From contig NZ_WSRO01000002.1 of NCBI RefSeq assembly GCF_009769735.1, forward strand, positions 4,290,001 to 4,354,000: a DNA stretch of 64,000 bases, written 5' to 3'. This DNA is from Streptomyces sp. BA2. Its GTDB lineage: Bacteria; Actinomycetota; Actinomycetes; Streptomycetales; Streptomycetaceae. The notes below the pieces were generated by a model that was not told where the DNA came from, made no database searches, and saw only the letters and a list, made by a program, of their open reading frames with translations. Every line of letters starts with the position of its first letter. Position 1 is the first letter of the stretch. Positions 49,134 through 57,213 of the stretch are shown here, in pieces. The translations under genes were made by a program, and so were the position numbers.

Positions 49134-50386
49134 GCAGGTCCCGTGCCGGCCGCCTCACCCTGCCCCGCGTCCGGATGATGCGCCGTCCAGCCATGCGCAG
49201 CGAACGCGCACGCCTCACCGCCCTCTACGGCGGCATGCTCCTCCTGGCGGGAGCGCTGCTCACGGGGCTCGTCTACTTCCTGGTGCGGCAGGGGCTCTAC
49301 TCCTCGATCAGTACCGCCGTCACCACCGCCGTCCCCGCCCGCAGGCTGAGCCCGCCCTGGCGGATGCCGAGCCCTGACCCGTCCGCGTCGCCCGCCAGGC
49401 GGGTGATCCCCGACGGCGTGTCGGCCAACGACATCACGCAGGGCCTCGCCGTCACGAAGATCAGCGATGTCGCCGAACAGGCCGCCCTGAGCAGGCTGCT
49501 CACCGTCTCGGTCATCGTGCTGTTCGTGTACGCGGCGCTCTCCATCCTGCTCGCCTGGTGGATGGCGGGCCGCGTCCTGCACCCGGTGGCCGTGATCACC
49601 GGCACCGCGCGGCGCCTGTCCGGCGAGAATCTGCACGAGCGGATCGCGCTCGACGCCCCGCCCGGCGAGCTGAAGCAGCTGGCCGACACCTTCGACGAGA
49701 TGCTCGGGCGGATAGAGCAACTGGTCAGCGCGCAGCAGCGGTTCGCCGCCAATGCCGCACACGAACTGCGCACCCCGCTCGCCGTGCAGCGGGCCGCCGC
49801 CGAGATCGGTCTCGCGGGTGAGCCCGACGCGCGGCAGGTGGCGCGGATCCGTACGAAACTCATCTCCGTCGCCGACGACAGCGAGCATCTGATCGAAGGG
49901 CTGCTGCTCCTGGCCACCTCGGAGCGGGGTCTTGAACGGCGCGAGCCCATCGCGCTCGACGTCATCGCCGACGCGGTGACGGAAGGGCTCGCGGGCAGGG
50001 CGGCCGAGCGGGACGTGACCGTGTCCGTGGACGCCGGGCCGCTGACGGTGCTCGGCGACGGGGTGCTGCTCGACCGCCTCGTGCACAACCTGGTGGCGAA
50101 CGCCGTGGACTACAACGTCAAGGGCGGCCGGGTCGAGGTGCGCACCGGACCCGACGGTGTCGAGGTCACCAACACCGGCCCCGTCGTCCCGCCGGAGACC
50201 GTCCCGCACCTCTTCGAGCCCTTCCGGCGCCTTCGGGAACGTACGCACGCGCGCGGGGAGGGGGCGGGGCTCGGCCTGTCCATCGTCGCCGCGATCGCCC
50301 GCGCGCACGGCGCGGAGGCGACCGCGGAGGCGAACGGGGAGGGCGGGGGGCTCACTGTCCGAGTGTGTTTCCCACCGGACCGCTGA
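49130..50386 (+). CDS. Two-component sensor histidine kinase
   Basis: A 418-residue membrane kinase. Two helices, LTALYGGMLLLAGALLTGLV (about 29-48) and LLTVSVIVLFVYAALSILLA (about 122-141), enclose an external loop of about 70 residues. A HAMP segment (GRVLHPVAVITGTARRLSGE) and the H-box FAANAAHELRTPLAVQR (about 205-221, phosphorylated His) follow. The ATPase domain has the N-box in LVHNLVANAVDYN and the G2 in GEGAGLGLSIVAAIARAHG. It pairs with the response regulator upstream and probably senses a compound exported by the divergent MacB-type system. Confidence 0.95.
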   Translation: MSRSRAGRLTLPRVRMMRRPAMRSERARLTALYGGMLLLAGALLTGLVYFLVRQGLYSSISTAVTTAVPARRLSPPWRMPSPDPSASPARRVIPDGVSANDITQGLAVTKISDVAEQAALSRLLTVSVIVLFVYAALSILLAWWMAGRVLHPVAVITGTARRLSGENLHERIALDAPPGELKQLADTFDEMLGRIEQLVSAQQRFAANAAHELRTPLAVQRAAAEIGLAGEPDARQVARIRTKLISVADDSEHLIEGLLLLATSERGLERREPIALDVIADAVTEGLAGRAAERDVTVSVDAGPLTVLGDGVLLDRLVHNLVANAVDYNVKGGRVEVRTGPDGVEVTNTGPVVPPETVPHLFEPFRRLRERTHARGEGAGLGLSIVAAIARAHGAEATAEANGEGGGLTVRVCFPPDR

Positions 50387-50404
50387 GCGCCCCTTCAGCG
50401 GCGC

Positions 50405-51169
50405 TCAGCGCCGGTAGAAGATCCGGTCTCCGTACTCCTGGAACACCCTGCCGTTCCAGTCATGGCCCCCGTCCACGTTCCCTGACCGAAGCAGCGGTGG
50501 CTGAATTCCCCGCCCCGCCAGAGCCTCGACGGCCGTCGCCATCATGGCCTGCATGATCGCGTTGGTGACCACGCTGGAGGCGGGGCCGAAAGGCGCGTCG
50601 ACCGTGTCGAGGCTGAGCTCCGCGTCGCCGAGGGCGATCTTGGAGTCGATCACGACATCGCAGTGGTCCTTCAGGAAGGACCCGGAGACGTGCCGCGACT
50701 TCGTCTCCGTCGCGTACGCCACCGAAGTCACCCCGATGACCTTCAGGCCGAGCGCGCGGGCGTTCATCGCCATCTCCACGGGAAGAGAGTTGCGCCCGGA
50801 GAGCGAGATGATCACGAGTACGTCGCCGGGGCGGGCCGGCGACGAGTCGAGGACGGCGCCCGCGAGCCCGTCGACCCGCTCCAGGGCCGAGCCGAGGGTG
50901 GCGGGCATGACGTCGATGCCGACGACCCCGGGGACGGCCAGGAGGTTCATCAGGGCGAGGCCGCCCGCGCGGTAGACGACGTCCTGGGCGGCCAGCGAGG
51001 AGTGTCCGGCGCCGAAGGCGAAGAGCCTGCCGCCGGCCTCGACCGCGTCGGCGAGCAGCGTGCCCGCCGCGTCGATGTTCCCGCCCTCCTCGTCGCGCAC
51101 CCGCCCGAGCAGCCCGATCGCGGCGTCGATGTACTGACCGGCCAGCTTGCTCTCGCTCTTCGAGCCCAT
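50405..51169 (-). CDS. SIS-domain (sugar isomerase/phosphosugar-binding) protein
   Basis: A 254-residue SIS-domain protein. The sugar-phosphate-binding pattern appears as GGRLFAFGAGHSSLAAQDVV (about 46-65) and DVLVIISLSGRNSLPVEMAM (about 116-135). It resembles the SIS-type phosphosugar isomerases found near NagB/MurQ functions. It is probably cytoplasmic and acts on an amino-sugar phosphate or as a sugar-sensing protein. ATG 51169 has only a weak ribosome-binding site. Three 13-base direct repeats lie 21-59 bases upstream. It is convergent with the histidine kinase and divergent from the DmdR1-type gene. In S. coelicolor I recall a SIS gene beside dmdR1 in the same place. Confidence 0.9.
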   Translation of the reverse strand: MGSKSESKLAGQYIDAAIGLLGRVRDEEGGNIDAAGTLLADAVEAGGRLFAFGAGHSSLAAQDVVYRAGGLALMNLLAVPGVVGIDVMPATLGSALERVDGLAGAVLDSSPARPGDVLVIISLSGRNSLPVEMAMNARALGLKVIGVTSVAYATETKSRHVSGSFLKDHCDVVIDSKIALGDAELSLDTVDAPFGPASSVVTNAIMQAMMATAVEALAGRGIQPPLLRSGNVDGGHDWNGRVFQEYGDRIFYRR

Positions 51170-51189
51170 GCGCCGAGGAACCTTTCCGG

Positions 51190-51228
51190 GTACGTATGTC
51201 CTGTACGTATGTCCTGTACGTATTTGCT
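51190..51228. promoter_or_regulatory. Three 13-bp direct repeats upstream of SIS gene
   Basis: GTACGTATGTCCT occurs exactly at 51190-51202 and 51203-51215, then as GTACGTATTTGCT at 51216-51228. Each contains the palindrome TACGTA. The position ahead of the leftward SIS gene suits an operator or iteron-like binding array. Confidence 0.6.
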
Positions 51229-51357
51229 GCAATGTCCTGCACGTGTTTCCCGTGTGCCGCGGATCACGTTGCGGTCTGGACCAGTGCCCTGTCAATACGG
51301 CCTGAGCACCCCGTCAAGACCGCCTGGACCGGGTTTTCCCCTGGCGCGACCCGGTTG

Positions 51358-52092
51358 TCAGCGGTATGCGTCAGACTTGAGGGCAGGGCCGGCCGCACGA
51401 GCGAAATCTGAGGGGCACCCATGTCGGGGCTTATTGACACCACTGAGATGTATTTGCGCACCATCCTCGAGCTGGAGGAGGAAGGTGTGGTCCCCATGCG
51501 CGCCCGGATCGCCGAGCGTCTCGACCAGAGCGGGCCGACGGTGAGCCAGACGGTCGCGCGCATGGAGCGCGACGGCCTGGTGGCCGTCGCGAGCGACCGC
51601 CATCTGGAGCTGACCGAGGAGGGCCGCAGGCTCGCGACGCGCGTGATGCGCAAGCACCGCCTGGCGGAGTGCCTCCTCGTCGACGTGATCGGCCTGGAGT
51701 GGGAGCAGGTCCACGCGGAGGCGTGTCGCTGGGAGCACGTGATGAGCGAGGCGGTGGAGCGCCGCGTCCTGGAGCTCCTGCGCCACCCCACCGAGTCTCC
51801 GTACGGCAACCCGATCCCGGGTCTGGAGGAGCTGGGCGAGAAGGACGGGGCCGACCCGTTCCTGGACGAGGGCATGGTCTCCCTGGTCGACCTCGACCCC
51901 GGCACGGAGGGCAAGACCGTCGTGGTGCGCCGCATCGGCGAACCGATCCAGACGGACGCGCAGCTGATGTACACGCTGCGGCGCGCGGGTGTGCAGCCCG
52001 GCTCCGTGGTGAGCGTGACGGAGTCCGCGGGCGGGGTGCTCGTGGGCAGCAGCGGTGAGGCCGCCGAGCTGGACGCGGAGGTCGCTTCGCAC
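51358..52092 (-). CDS. Antiparallel ORF over dmdR1 (Adm-like)
   Basis: A 244-codon ORF on the strand opposite the DmdR1-type gene, covering nearly all of it. In S. coelicolor an antiparallel gene, adm, was reported over dmdR1 and linked to siderophore and antibiotic control. This ORF has the position and a compatible length. The product is rich in Arg, Leu, Ala and His and has no recognisable fold, as expected from the complement of a conserved GC-rich gene, so it may equally be a passive shadow. Confidence 0.3.
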   Translation of the reverse strand: MRSDLRVQLGGLTAAAHEHPARGLRHAHHGAGLHTRAPQRVHQLRVRLDRFADAAHHDGLALRAGVEVDQGDHALVQERVGPVLLAQLLQTRDRVAVRRLGGVAQELQDAALHRLAHHVLPATRLRVDLLPLQADHVDEEALRQAVLAHHARREPAALLGQLQMAVARDGHQAVALHARDRLAHRRPALVETLGDPGAHGDHTFLLQLEDGAQIHLSGVNKPRHGCPSDFARAAGPALKSDAYR

Positions 52093-52113
52093 GTCTTCGT
52101 CGCCAAGCGCTGA
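51421..52113 (+). CDS. dmdR1: DtxR-family iron-dependent repressor DmdR1
   Basis: A 230-residue metal-dependent repressor that, with Fe(II), silences siderophore and iron-uptake genes. Winged-helix: GLIDTTEMYLRTILELEEEG and AERLDQSGPTVSQTVARMER (about 3-50). Metal-binding and dimerisation: KHRLAECLLVDVIGLEWEQV followed by ACRWEHVMSEAVERRVLELL (about 78-120), which includes the conserved Glu, Cys and His ligands. The C-terminal SH3-like domain is present (RRIGEPIQTDAQLMYTLRRA). Length and synteny (SIS gene, PdxH and citrate synthase nearby) match my memory of S. coelicolor DmdR1. No iron box was seen before its own start, which fits constitutive expression. Confidence 0.93.
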   Translation: MSGLIDTTEMYLRTILELEEEGVVPMRARIAERLDQSGPTVSQTVARMERDGLVAVASDRHLELTEEGRRLATRVMRKHRLAECLLVDVIGLEWEQVHAEACRWEHVMSEAVERRVLELLRHPTESPYGNPIPGLEELGEKDGADPFLDEGMVSLVDLDPGTEGKTVVVRRIGEPIQTDAQLMYTLRRAGVQPGSVVSVTESAGGVLVGSSGEAAELDAEVASHVFVAKR

Positions 52114-52696
52114 GGCCCCGCCGGACCGCGGTTCGGCGGACCGGGGTTCAGCGAGCTCCGGGGCCTGTTACCGCGAGTTCGTGTCAACTAGCGGTAACGG
52201 CTGGGCAGTTGTGAAGACTCCGGGACCGAATGGGGTCCAAGATTCAGTGTGCGGAATCGCAGCGCCCGGACGTTTTGCGTGCAAGGCTGTCGCGAGAGGC
52301 ATATGACCTGAGGGCTCTTGACCGGGTCGGCGCCGGTGTCTGGCCGCCACGGCCGTGGGAGGGGGCAGGAGAATGTGCCCGTCTGGTGAGCGGGAGCGCG
52401 TTCCTGTTCGGAGCGAGGGCCCCGGCGCCCTTGAGCGCCGGGGCCTGTCCTCCCCTGTTCTGACCCGGAGCCCCGAGCTCCCAGGGTCATCCCCCTCGGA
52501 CCGATTTCCCCGAGCGGCCCGCCTCCCGATGAAGATCTCCCCTCGGCGGCGGCGACCAATCCTTGAGCGTGGTCACTCGAACGAGGGGTGTTGCCGGCGA
52601 TCTGGCCGCTTTCGAAAAAGAGTTCGATAGCGTGCGGGGGTGCGTGACAGAACCAGGCGTTCAGCCCGAGATGATTCAAGGGGGGTGCCAGGAACC
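52114..52696. other. Long intergenic region between dmdR1 and hydrolase genes
   Basis: About 580 bases without a supported gene. It holds an inverted repeat GTTACCGC/GCGGTAAC (52167-52174 with 52191-52198), a strong hairpin at 52418-52445 and, near the hydrolase, an AT-richer stretch (TTTCGAAAAAGAGTTCGATAG, 52609-52629) likely to be promoter. The size suggests an untranslated leader or small RNA, which sequence alone cannot settle. Confidence 0.45.
52418..52445 (+). terminator. Hairpin, probable terminator
   Basis: GGCCCCGGCGC (52418-52428) pairs with GCGCCGGGGCC (52435-52445) around CCTTGA, an 11-base-pair perfect stem. Confidence 0.65.
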
Positions 52697-53560
52697 ATGG
52701 TGCGGCGCATTGACGTGACGGGCGCGGGCGGCGTACGCCTCGCGGCCTGGGAGTTCGCCGATCCTCCCAAGTCCAGGGAGACCGACGGTCCGCCCGGCGG
52801 CGTGCTGTTACTGCACGGTCTGATGGGCCGCGCATCGCACTGGGCGGGCACCGCCCGCTGGCTCGCCGAGCGACATCGCGCTGTCGCACTCGACCAGCGC
52901 GCGCACGGGCAGAGCGAGAAGCCCCCCGAGGGCCCCTTCACCCGCGAGGCCTACGTGGACGACGCCGAGGCCGCGCTCGTCCAGCTCGGCCTCGCCCCCG
53001 CCGTCCTCATCGGCCACTCCATGGGCGCGCTCACCGCCTGGCAGCTCGCCGCGAAGCGCCCCGATCTCGTCCGCGCCCTGATCATCTGCGACATGCGGGC
53101 CTCCGCGCTCGGCGCCGCGTCGCAGCGCGAGTGGGAGGACTGGTTCAAGGCCTGGCCCGTGCCCTTCGCCACGCTCGCCGACGTACGGAAGTGGTTCGGC
53201 GAGGACGATCCCTGGGTCGAGCGGCCCAATCCATCGCGCGGCGAGTTCTTCGCCGAAGTGATGACCGAGGGCCCGGACGGCTGGCGCCCCGTCTTCGACC
53301 GCGACCAGATGCTGAAGTCCCGCGAGACCTGGGTGTACGACGCCCACTGGGAGGACCTGGCCCAGGTCCAGTGCCCCGCCCTGGTCGTCCGCGGCCTGGA
53401 CGGCGAGCTGGGCCGTGCCGAGTCCCAGGAAATGGTCCGCGTGCTCCCCCGCGGGGCGTACGCGGAGGTGGCCGACGCCGGGCACCTCGTGCACTACGAC
53501 CAGCCGGAGTCCTGGCGCGAGGCGATCCAGCCGTTCCTGGACGGGGTCCTGACGGGCTAG
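52697..53560 (+). CDS. Alpha/beta hydrolase with a TTA codon
   Basis: A 287-residue alpha/beta-hydrolase-fold enzyme. The oxyanion motif LLLHGLMGRASHW (about 37-49), the nucleophile elbow LIGHSMGALTAWQ (about 104-116, Ser in GHSMG), an acid in LVVRGLDGELGRAE and the catalytic His in DAGHLVHYD (about 262) are all present. It probably hydrolyses an ester or lactone, with unknown substrate. Codon 38 (52808-52810) is TTA, the only one I found in any called gene in the window, so translation may depend on the bldA tRNA. ATG 52697 is taken because the codons before it from GTG 52640 look non-conserved. It is convergent with pdxH. Confidence 0.92.
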   Translation: MVRRIDVTGAGGVRLAAWEFADPPKSRETDGPPGGVLLLHGLMGRASHWAGTARWLAERHRAVALDQRAHGQSEKPPEGPFTREAYVDDAEAALVQLGLAPAVLIGHSMGALTAWQLAAKRPDLVRALIICDMRASALGAASQREWEDWFKAWPVPFATLADVRKWFGEDDPWVERPNPSRGEFFAEVMTEGPDGWRPVFDRDQMLKSRETWVYDAHWEDLAQVQCPALVVRGLDGELGRAESQEMVRVLPRGAYAEVADAGHLVHYDQPESWREAIQPFLDGVLTG

Positions 53561-53608
53561 TCAGCGCGACGGACCCTCACGGGCCGAGGAGACTACGGGC
53601 CGAGGCGA

Positions 53609-54349
53609 CTACGGGCTGAGGCGCTCGACCGTCCAGCCCGCAGCGGCCACGCCGCCGCCGGCGTCCTGCTCCGTCCGTACGTAGCGCAGGCGGTCGTGCA
53701 GGCGGTTCGCCCTGCCCTGCCAGAACTCCACGGTCTCCGGCACGACACGGAAGCCGCCCCAGTGCGGAGGCGCGGGCACCTGCTCGCCCTCCGGGTAACG
53801 CGCCTCCAGATCGGCGTACGCGCTGTCCAGTTCGTCGCGCGTGGCGATGACCGAGGACTGGGCGCTGGCCCAGGCGCCCAGCTGGGAGCCGTGCGGGCGG
53901 GTGCGGAAGTACGCCACCGTCTCCTCGCGGGCGACGCGCTCCGCCGTGCCCGTGACGATGACCTGGCGGGTCATCGGGTGCCAGGGGAAGAGCAGCGCGA
54001 TGTTCGGGTTCGCGGCGAGTTCGCGGGCCTTGCGGGACTCGTAGTTGGTGAAGAAGACGAAGCCGCGCTCGTCGTATCCCTTCAGCAGGACCGTGCGTGA
54101 GCTGGGACGGCCCGCGGCGTCCACCGTCGAGACGACCATGGCGTTCGGCTCGTACAGCTTGCCCTCGCCGGCCGCGGCGAGCGCCTGCGTGAACCAGAGC
54201 GCGAACAGCTCGACGGGCGTGGCGGGCGCATCCGCCTCGACGAGTCCGTCGAAGCCGTAGTGGGCACGTATGGCTGCGGGATCGGACACGGGCGGGACGG
54301 GAGCGGCTGATGAGGAGGCTGATGCGGAAGCGGCGGCTCGATCGGTCAC
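53609..54349 (-). CDS. pdxH: Pyridoxamine 5'-phosphate oxidase
   Basis: A 246-residue PdxH that oxidises pyridoxine or pyridoxamine 5'-phosphate to PLP using FMN. After a 45-residue Ala/Ser-rich tail come the FMN-binding [20 protein letters not shown] and [20 protein letters not shown] (about 90-130). The substrate segment [12 protein letters not shown] follows, and the C-terminus has [18 protein letters not shown], the canonical R-x-H active-site pattern. GTG 54349 gives this length but has no strong ribosome-binding site, and a nearby start cannot be excluded. It is divergent from the citrate synthase gene. Confidence 0.95.
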   Translation of the reverse strand: MTDRAAASASASSSAAPVPPVSDPAAIRAHYGFDGLVEADAPATPVELFALWFTQALAAAGEGKLYEPNAMVVSTVDAAGRPSSRTVLLKGYDERGFVFFTNYESRKARELAANPNIALLFPWHPMTRQVIVTGTAERVAREETVAYFRTRPHGSQLGAWASAQSSVIATRDELDSAYADLEARYPEGEQVPAPPHWGGFRVVPETVEFWQGRANRLHDRLRYVRTEQDAGGGVAAAGWTVERLSP

Positions 54350-54664
54350 GCGGTCATCTTGCCGTATACGAAGGGAAGTCCGACGGGGTGTCGTGCACCA
54401 CGGGGAGGTGACGTGTGGCACTGAGTGCCGCGTACCATCGCCAAGGGTGGCACCAAGGGATATCGTTCCGCTGCCGTATCGGTTGGGTGACCACCAGCCG
54501 CACGGGGCATCACCGGGATGACCGATCCGGACCGCGAGTCGAAAGCCGGCAGCCGTCAACGCACCGGCAGACCGCGGAACCAGACCGAAAATGCCCACTT
54601 CTGACACATGGTCACGAGCTGTCTGTCACCACCATCTGTCGTACACATCACGAGGAGCCGCCTG
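54350..54664. other. Divergent promoter gap, pdxH/citrate synthase
   Basis: About 315 bases without an ORF of coding quality. A well-placed GAGGAG precedes the citrate synthase ATG. No repeat, hairpin or named operator was detected. Confidence 0.4.
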
Positions 54665-55765
54665 ATGTCCGACTTCGTACCCGGACTTGAGGGAGTCATC
54701 GCGTTCGAGACGGAGATCGCCGAACCGGATAAGGAAGGCGGCGCGCTTCGCTATCGCGGCGTCGACATCGAGGATCTGGTCGGCCACGTCTCCTTCGGCA
54801 ACGTCTGGGGCCTGCTCGTCGACGGCGCCTTCAACCCCGGCCTGCCGCCCGCCGAGCCGTTCCCGATCCCGGTGCACTCCGGCGACATCCGCGTCGACGT
54901 CCAGTCAGCGCTCGCGATGCTCGCCCCCGTGTGGGGCCTGAAGCCGCTCCTGGACATCAGCGAGCAGGAAGCCCGCGACGACCTGGCGCGCGCCGCCGTC
55001 ATGGCCCTCTCCTACGTCGCCCAGTCCGCCCGCGGGCAGGGCCTGCCGATGGTGCCGCAGCGCGAGATCGACAAGGCCGACACGGTCGTCGAGCGCTTCA
55101 TGAAGCGCTGGCGCGGCGAGCCCGACCCCAAACACGTCCAGGCCGTCGACGCGTACTGGACGTCGGCCGCCGAGCACGGCATGAACGCCTCCACGTTCAC
55201 GGCCCGCGTCATCGCGTCGACGGGCGCGGACGTGGCGGCGGCGCTGAGCGGGGCCGTGGGCGCCATGTCCGGCCCCCTGCACGGGGGCGCGCCCTCTCGT
55301 GTCCTCGGCATGATCGAGGAGATCGAGCGGACGGGGGACGCGGTCGCGTACGTGAAGCAGGCGCTTGACAAGGGTGAGCGGCTGATGGGCTTCGGCCACC
55401 GCGTGTACCGGGCCGAGGACCCCCGCGCGCGGGTCCTGCGCCGTACGGCACGCGAGCTGGGCGCTCCTCGCTTCGAGGTGGCGGAGGCGCTGGAGAAGGC
55501 CGCGCTTGACGAGCTGCATGCTCGCCGTCCCGACCGCGTCCTCGCGACGAACGTCGAGTTCTGGGCGGCGATCGTCCTGGACTTCGCCGAGGTGCCGGCG
55601 CACATGTTCACGTCGATGTTCACCTGCGCGAGGACCGCGGGGTGGTCGGCGCACATCCTTGAGCAGAAGCGGACGGGGCGCCTTGTCCGGCCCTCGGCGC
55701 GATACATCGGCCCCGGGTCGCGGGACCCGCGCGAGGTCGTGGGGTACGGGGACATCGCGCGCTAG
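54665..55765 (+). CDS. Citrate synthase-like protein
   Basis: A 366-residue citrate synthase family enzyme condensing acyl-CoA with a 2-oxoacid. The start MSDFVPGLEGVIAFETEIAE and ALRYRGVDIEDLVGHVSFGN are typical of the short bacterial citrate synthase 2 or methylcitrate-synthase-like group. Catalytic residues are visible as LHGGAPSRVL (His, about 220), LMGFGHRVYRAEDPRA (His, about 259) and the Asp region ATNVEFWAAIVLD (about 306). ATG 54665 follows GAGGAG eight bases upstream. In S. coelicolor a citrate-synthase-like gene also lies near pdxH and dmdR1. It is followed by a strong terminator. Confidence 0.94.
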   Translation: MSDFVPGLEGVIAFETEIAEPDKEGGALRYRGVDIEDLVGHVSFGNVWGLLVDGAFNPGLPPAEPFPIPVHSGDIRVDVQSALAMLAPVWGLKPLLDISEQEARDDLARAAVMALSYVAQSARGQGLPMVPQREIDKADTVVERFMKRWRGEPDPKHVQAVDAYWTSAAEHGMNASTFTARVIASTGADVAAALSGAVGAMSGPLHGGAPSRVLGMIEEIERTGDAVAYVKQALDKGERLMGFGHRVYRAEDPRARVLRRTARELGAPRFEVAEALEKAALDELHARRPDRVLATNVEFWAAIVLDFAEVPAHMFTSMFTCARTAGWSAHILEQKRTGRLVRPSARYIGPGSRDPREVVGYGDIAR

Positions 55766-55814
55766 GGAAGCCTTGGCTGCCGTCATCACCGGCTCCGCCG
55801 AGTTCGTCCTCAAA

Positions 55815-55847
55815 CGCCGGACGGGCTGATTCTCAGCCCGTCCGGCG
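55815..55847. terminator. Terminator hairpin with shared repeat sequence
   Basis: CGCCGGACGGGCTGA (55815-55829) pairs with TCAGCCCGTCCGGCG (55833-55847) around TTC, a 15-base-pair perfect stem between convergent genes. The same core occurs at 37877-37912. Confidence 0.9.
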
Positions 55848-55853
55848 GTCGGC

Positions 55854-56453
55854 TCAGCGCAGCGCCCCCTCCACCAGCCTCGCCCACTCCCCCACCACCC
55901 GATCCCGCCGCGCCCCGTCATCCGTCAGCAGGTTCGCGAGGCCGAGGCCCCGAGCCATGTCCAGGAGCCCCTGGACCGTCTCCCGCACTCCCGGCCGCGA
56001 CTCATCCGCCCCCAGCAGCTGCACCGCTATCCGGTGCGTCTCGCGGCCCACCCGTGCCTCCAACTCCGTCACCCGGGAGCCGAGTTGAGGCTCGTTCGAC
56101 GCCGCCACCCACAGATGCAGCGCCGCCCGGAACAGCGGGCCCGTGTAGAGATCGACCAGGGCGGCCACCACCGACGCCCGGTCCTGCGCCGGAAGCGCCC
56201 GCAGCGCGGTGGACCGCTGCTCGGCCACGTACTCCACCGCCGCCGTGAACAGGTCCTCCCGCGTCGGGAAGTGATGCTGGGCCGCGCCCCGCGAGACCCC
56301 GGCCCGCTCGGCGACCACGGAGACGGTGGACCCCGCCCAGCCGCTCTCGGCGAGGCACGCCACCGCGGCCTCGAGGAGCCGCTGCCGCGTCGCGCGGCTG
56401 CGGTCCTGCTTGGGCGAGCGATCGGCACGGTCAGCCGCGGTCACAGCACCCAT
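55854..56453 (-). CDS. TetR-family regulator of the carboxylase operon
   Basis: A 199-residue TetR regulator. The helix-turn-helix reads ATRQRLLEAAVACLAESGWA and TVSVVAERAGVSRGAAQHHF (about 23-65), followed by an all-helical ligand domain. It is the last gene of the leftward atu-like operon and overlaps the enoyl-CoA hydratase gene by 13 bases, so it is likely a ligand-controlled repressor of that operon, like AtuR in Pseudomonas. ATG 56453 has GGGAG five bases upstream. The operon promoter lies beyond the window edge, so the operator is not visible. Confidence 0.92.
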   Translation of the reverse strand: MGAVTAADRADRSPKQDRSRATRQRLLEAAVACLAESGWAGSTVSVVAERAGVSRGAAQHHFPTREDLFTAAVEYVAEQRSTALRALPAQDRASVVAALVDLYTGPLFRAALHLWVAASNEPQLGSRVTELEARVGRETHRIAVQLLGADESRPGVRETVQGLLDMARGLGLANLLTDDGARRDRVVGEWARLVEGALR

Positions 56454-57175
56454 GGGCACTCCCGTCGTTCGAGGAACGCCCCCATCCCCTCCCGCGCCTC
56501 CGCCGATGCGAAGAGCCGCGCGGACAGGGCGACGAGGGAGTCCGTGTGGTGGTCGAATGCGTCGAGCACCCTAGCCGTGAGCAGCTTCTTCGTCTCGGCC
56601 AGGGCCTGCGGCGCCGCTTTCCGCAGGCCCTCGACGAGGGGCTTGAGCTCCGCGTCCACGTCATCGCCCGCCACCGTCACAAGACCGATCCGCGCCGCCT
56701 CCGCCCCACCGAAACGCTCCCCGGTGAGGAAGTAGCGCGACGCCGCGCCCGGGTCGAGGCGGGCGAGCAGCGGTATGGAGATCACCGCGGGCGCCACCCC
56801 GATCCGTACCTCCGTCAGCGCGAACGACGCTTCCGGCCCCGCGCCGGCCATGTCGCACACCCCGAGAAGACCGAGCCCGCCCGCCCGCACATGCCCGTCC
56901 ACGCGTGCCACCACCGGCTTCGGCAGCTCCACGATCTGCCGGAGCAGTCCCACGAAGACGGCCGGGTCCGGCGGCTCCCGCAGATCGGCGCCCGAGCAGA
57001 ACGTCGAGCCGGTGTGCGTGAGGACGACCGCTCGTACGTCGGGGTCCTTGCCGCAGTCGTCGAGCGCATCCGCCAGTTCCCGCACAAGACCCGCCGAGAG
57101 CGCGTTGCGGTTGGCGGGGTTGTCCAGGGTGAGCGTGACGATGCCGCGCTGCGGGGATGAGCGGACAAGTCCCAT
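56441..57175 (-). CDS. Enoyl-CoA hydratase/isomerase-family protein
   Basis: A 244-residue crotonase with NPANRNALSAGLVRELADAL (about 18-37), the oxyanion-hole elements GSTFCSGADLREP and RAGGLGLLGVCDMAGAG, and the region SFALTEVRIGVAPAVISIPL. In the last region GVAP replaces the usual second glutamate pattern, so the catalytic chemistry may differ (isohexenylglutaconyl-CoA-type or methylglutaconyl-CoA-type hydratases belong here). It follows the acyl-CoA dehydrogenase and carboxylase genes in one transcription unit. ATG 57175 follows GAGGGAG. The upstream extension of the frame is non-conserved. Confidence 0.9.
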   Translation of the reverse strand: MGLVRSSPQRGIVTLTLDNPANRNALSAGLVRELADALDDCGKDPDVRAVVLTHTGSTFCSGADLREPPDPAVFVGLLRQIVELPKPVVARVDGHVRAGGLGLLGVCDMAGAGPEASFALTEVRIGVAPAVISIPLLARLDPGAASRYFLTGERFGGAEAARIGLVTVAGDDVDAELKPLVEGLRKAAPQALAETKKLLTARVLDAFDHHTDSLVALSARLFASAEAREGMGAFLERRECPWVL

Positions 57176-57213
57176 GGGAACTCCCTCTGATCGAGACCTA
57201 CGAGACCGGTGGC

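Noticed and set aside
51264..51420. Iron box upstream of dmdR1
   Set aside because: No sequence close to the TTAGGTTAGGCTCACCTAA-type iron box was seen.
52188..52889. A 233-codon reverse frame before the hydrolase gene
   Set aside because: It overlaps the hydrolase antisense and shows shadow composition without known domains.
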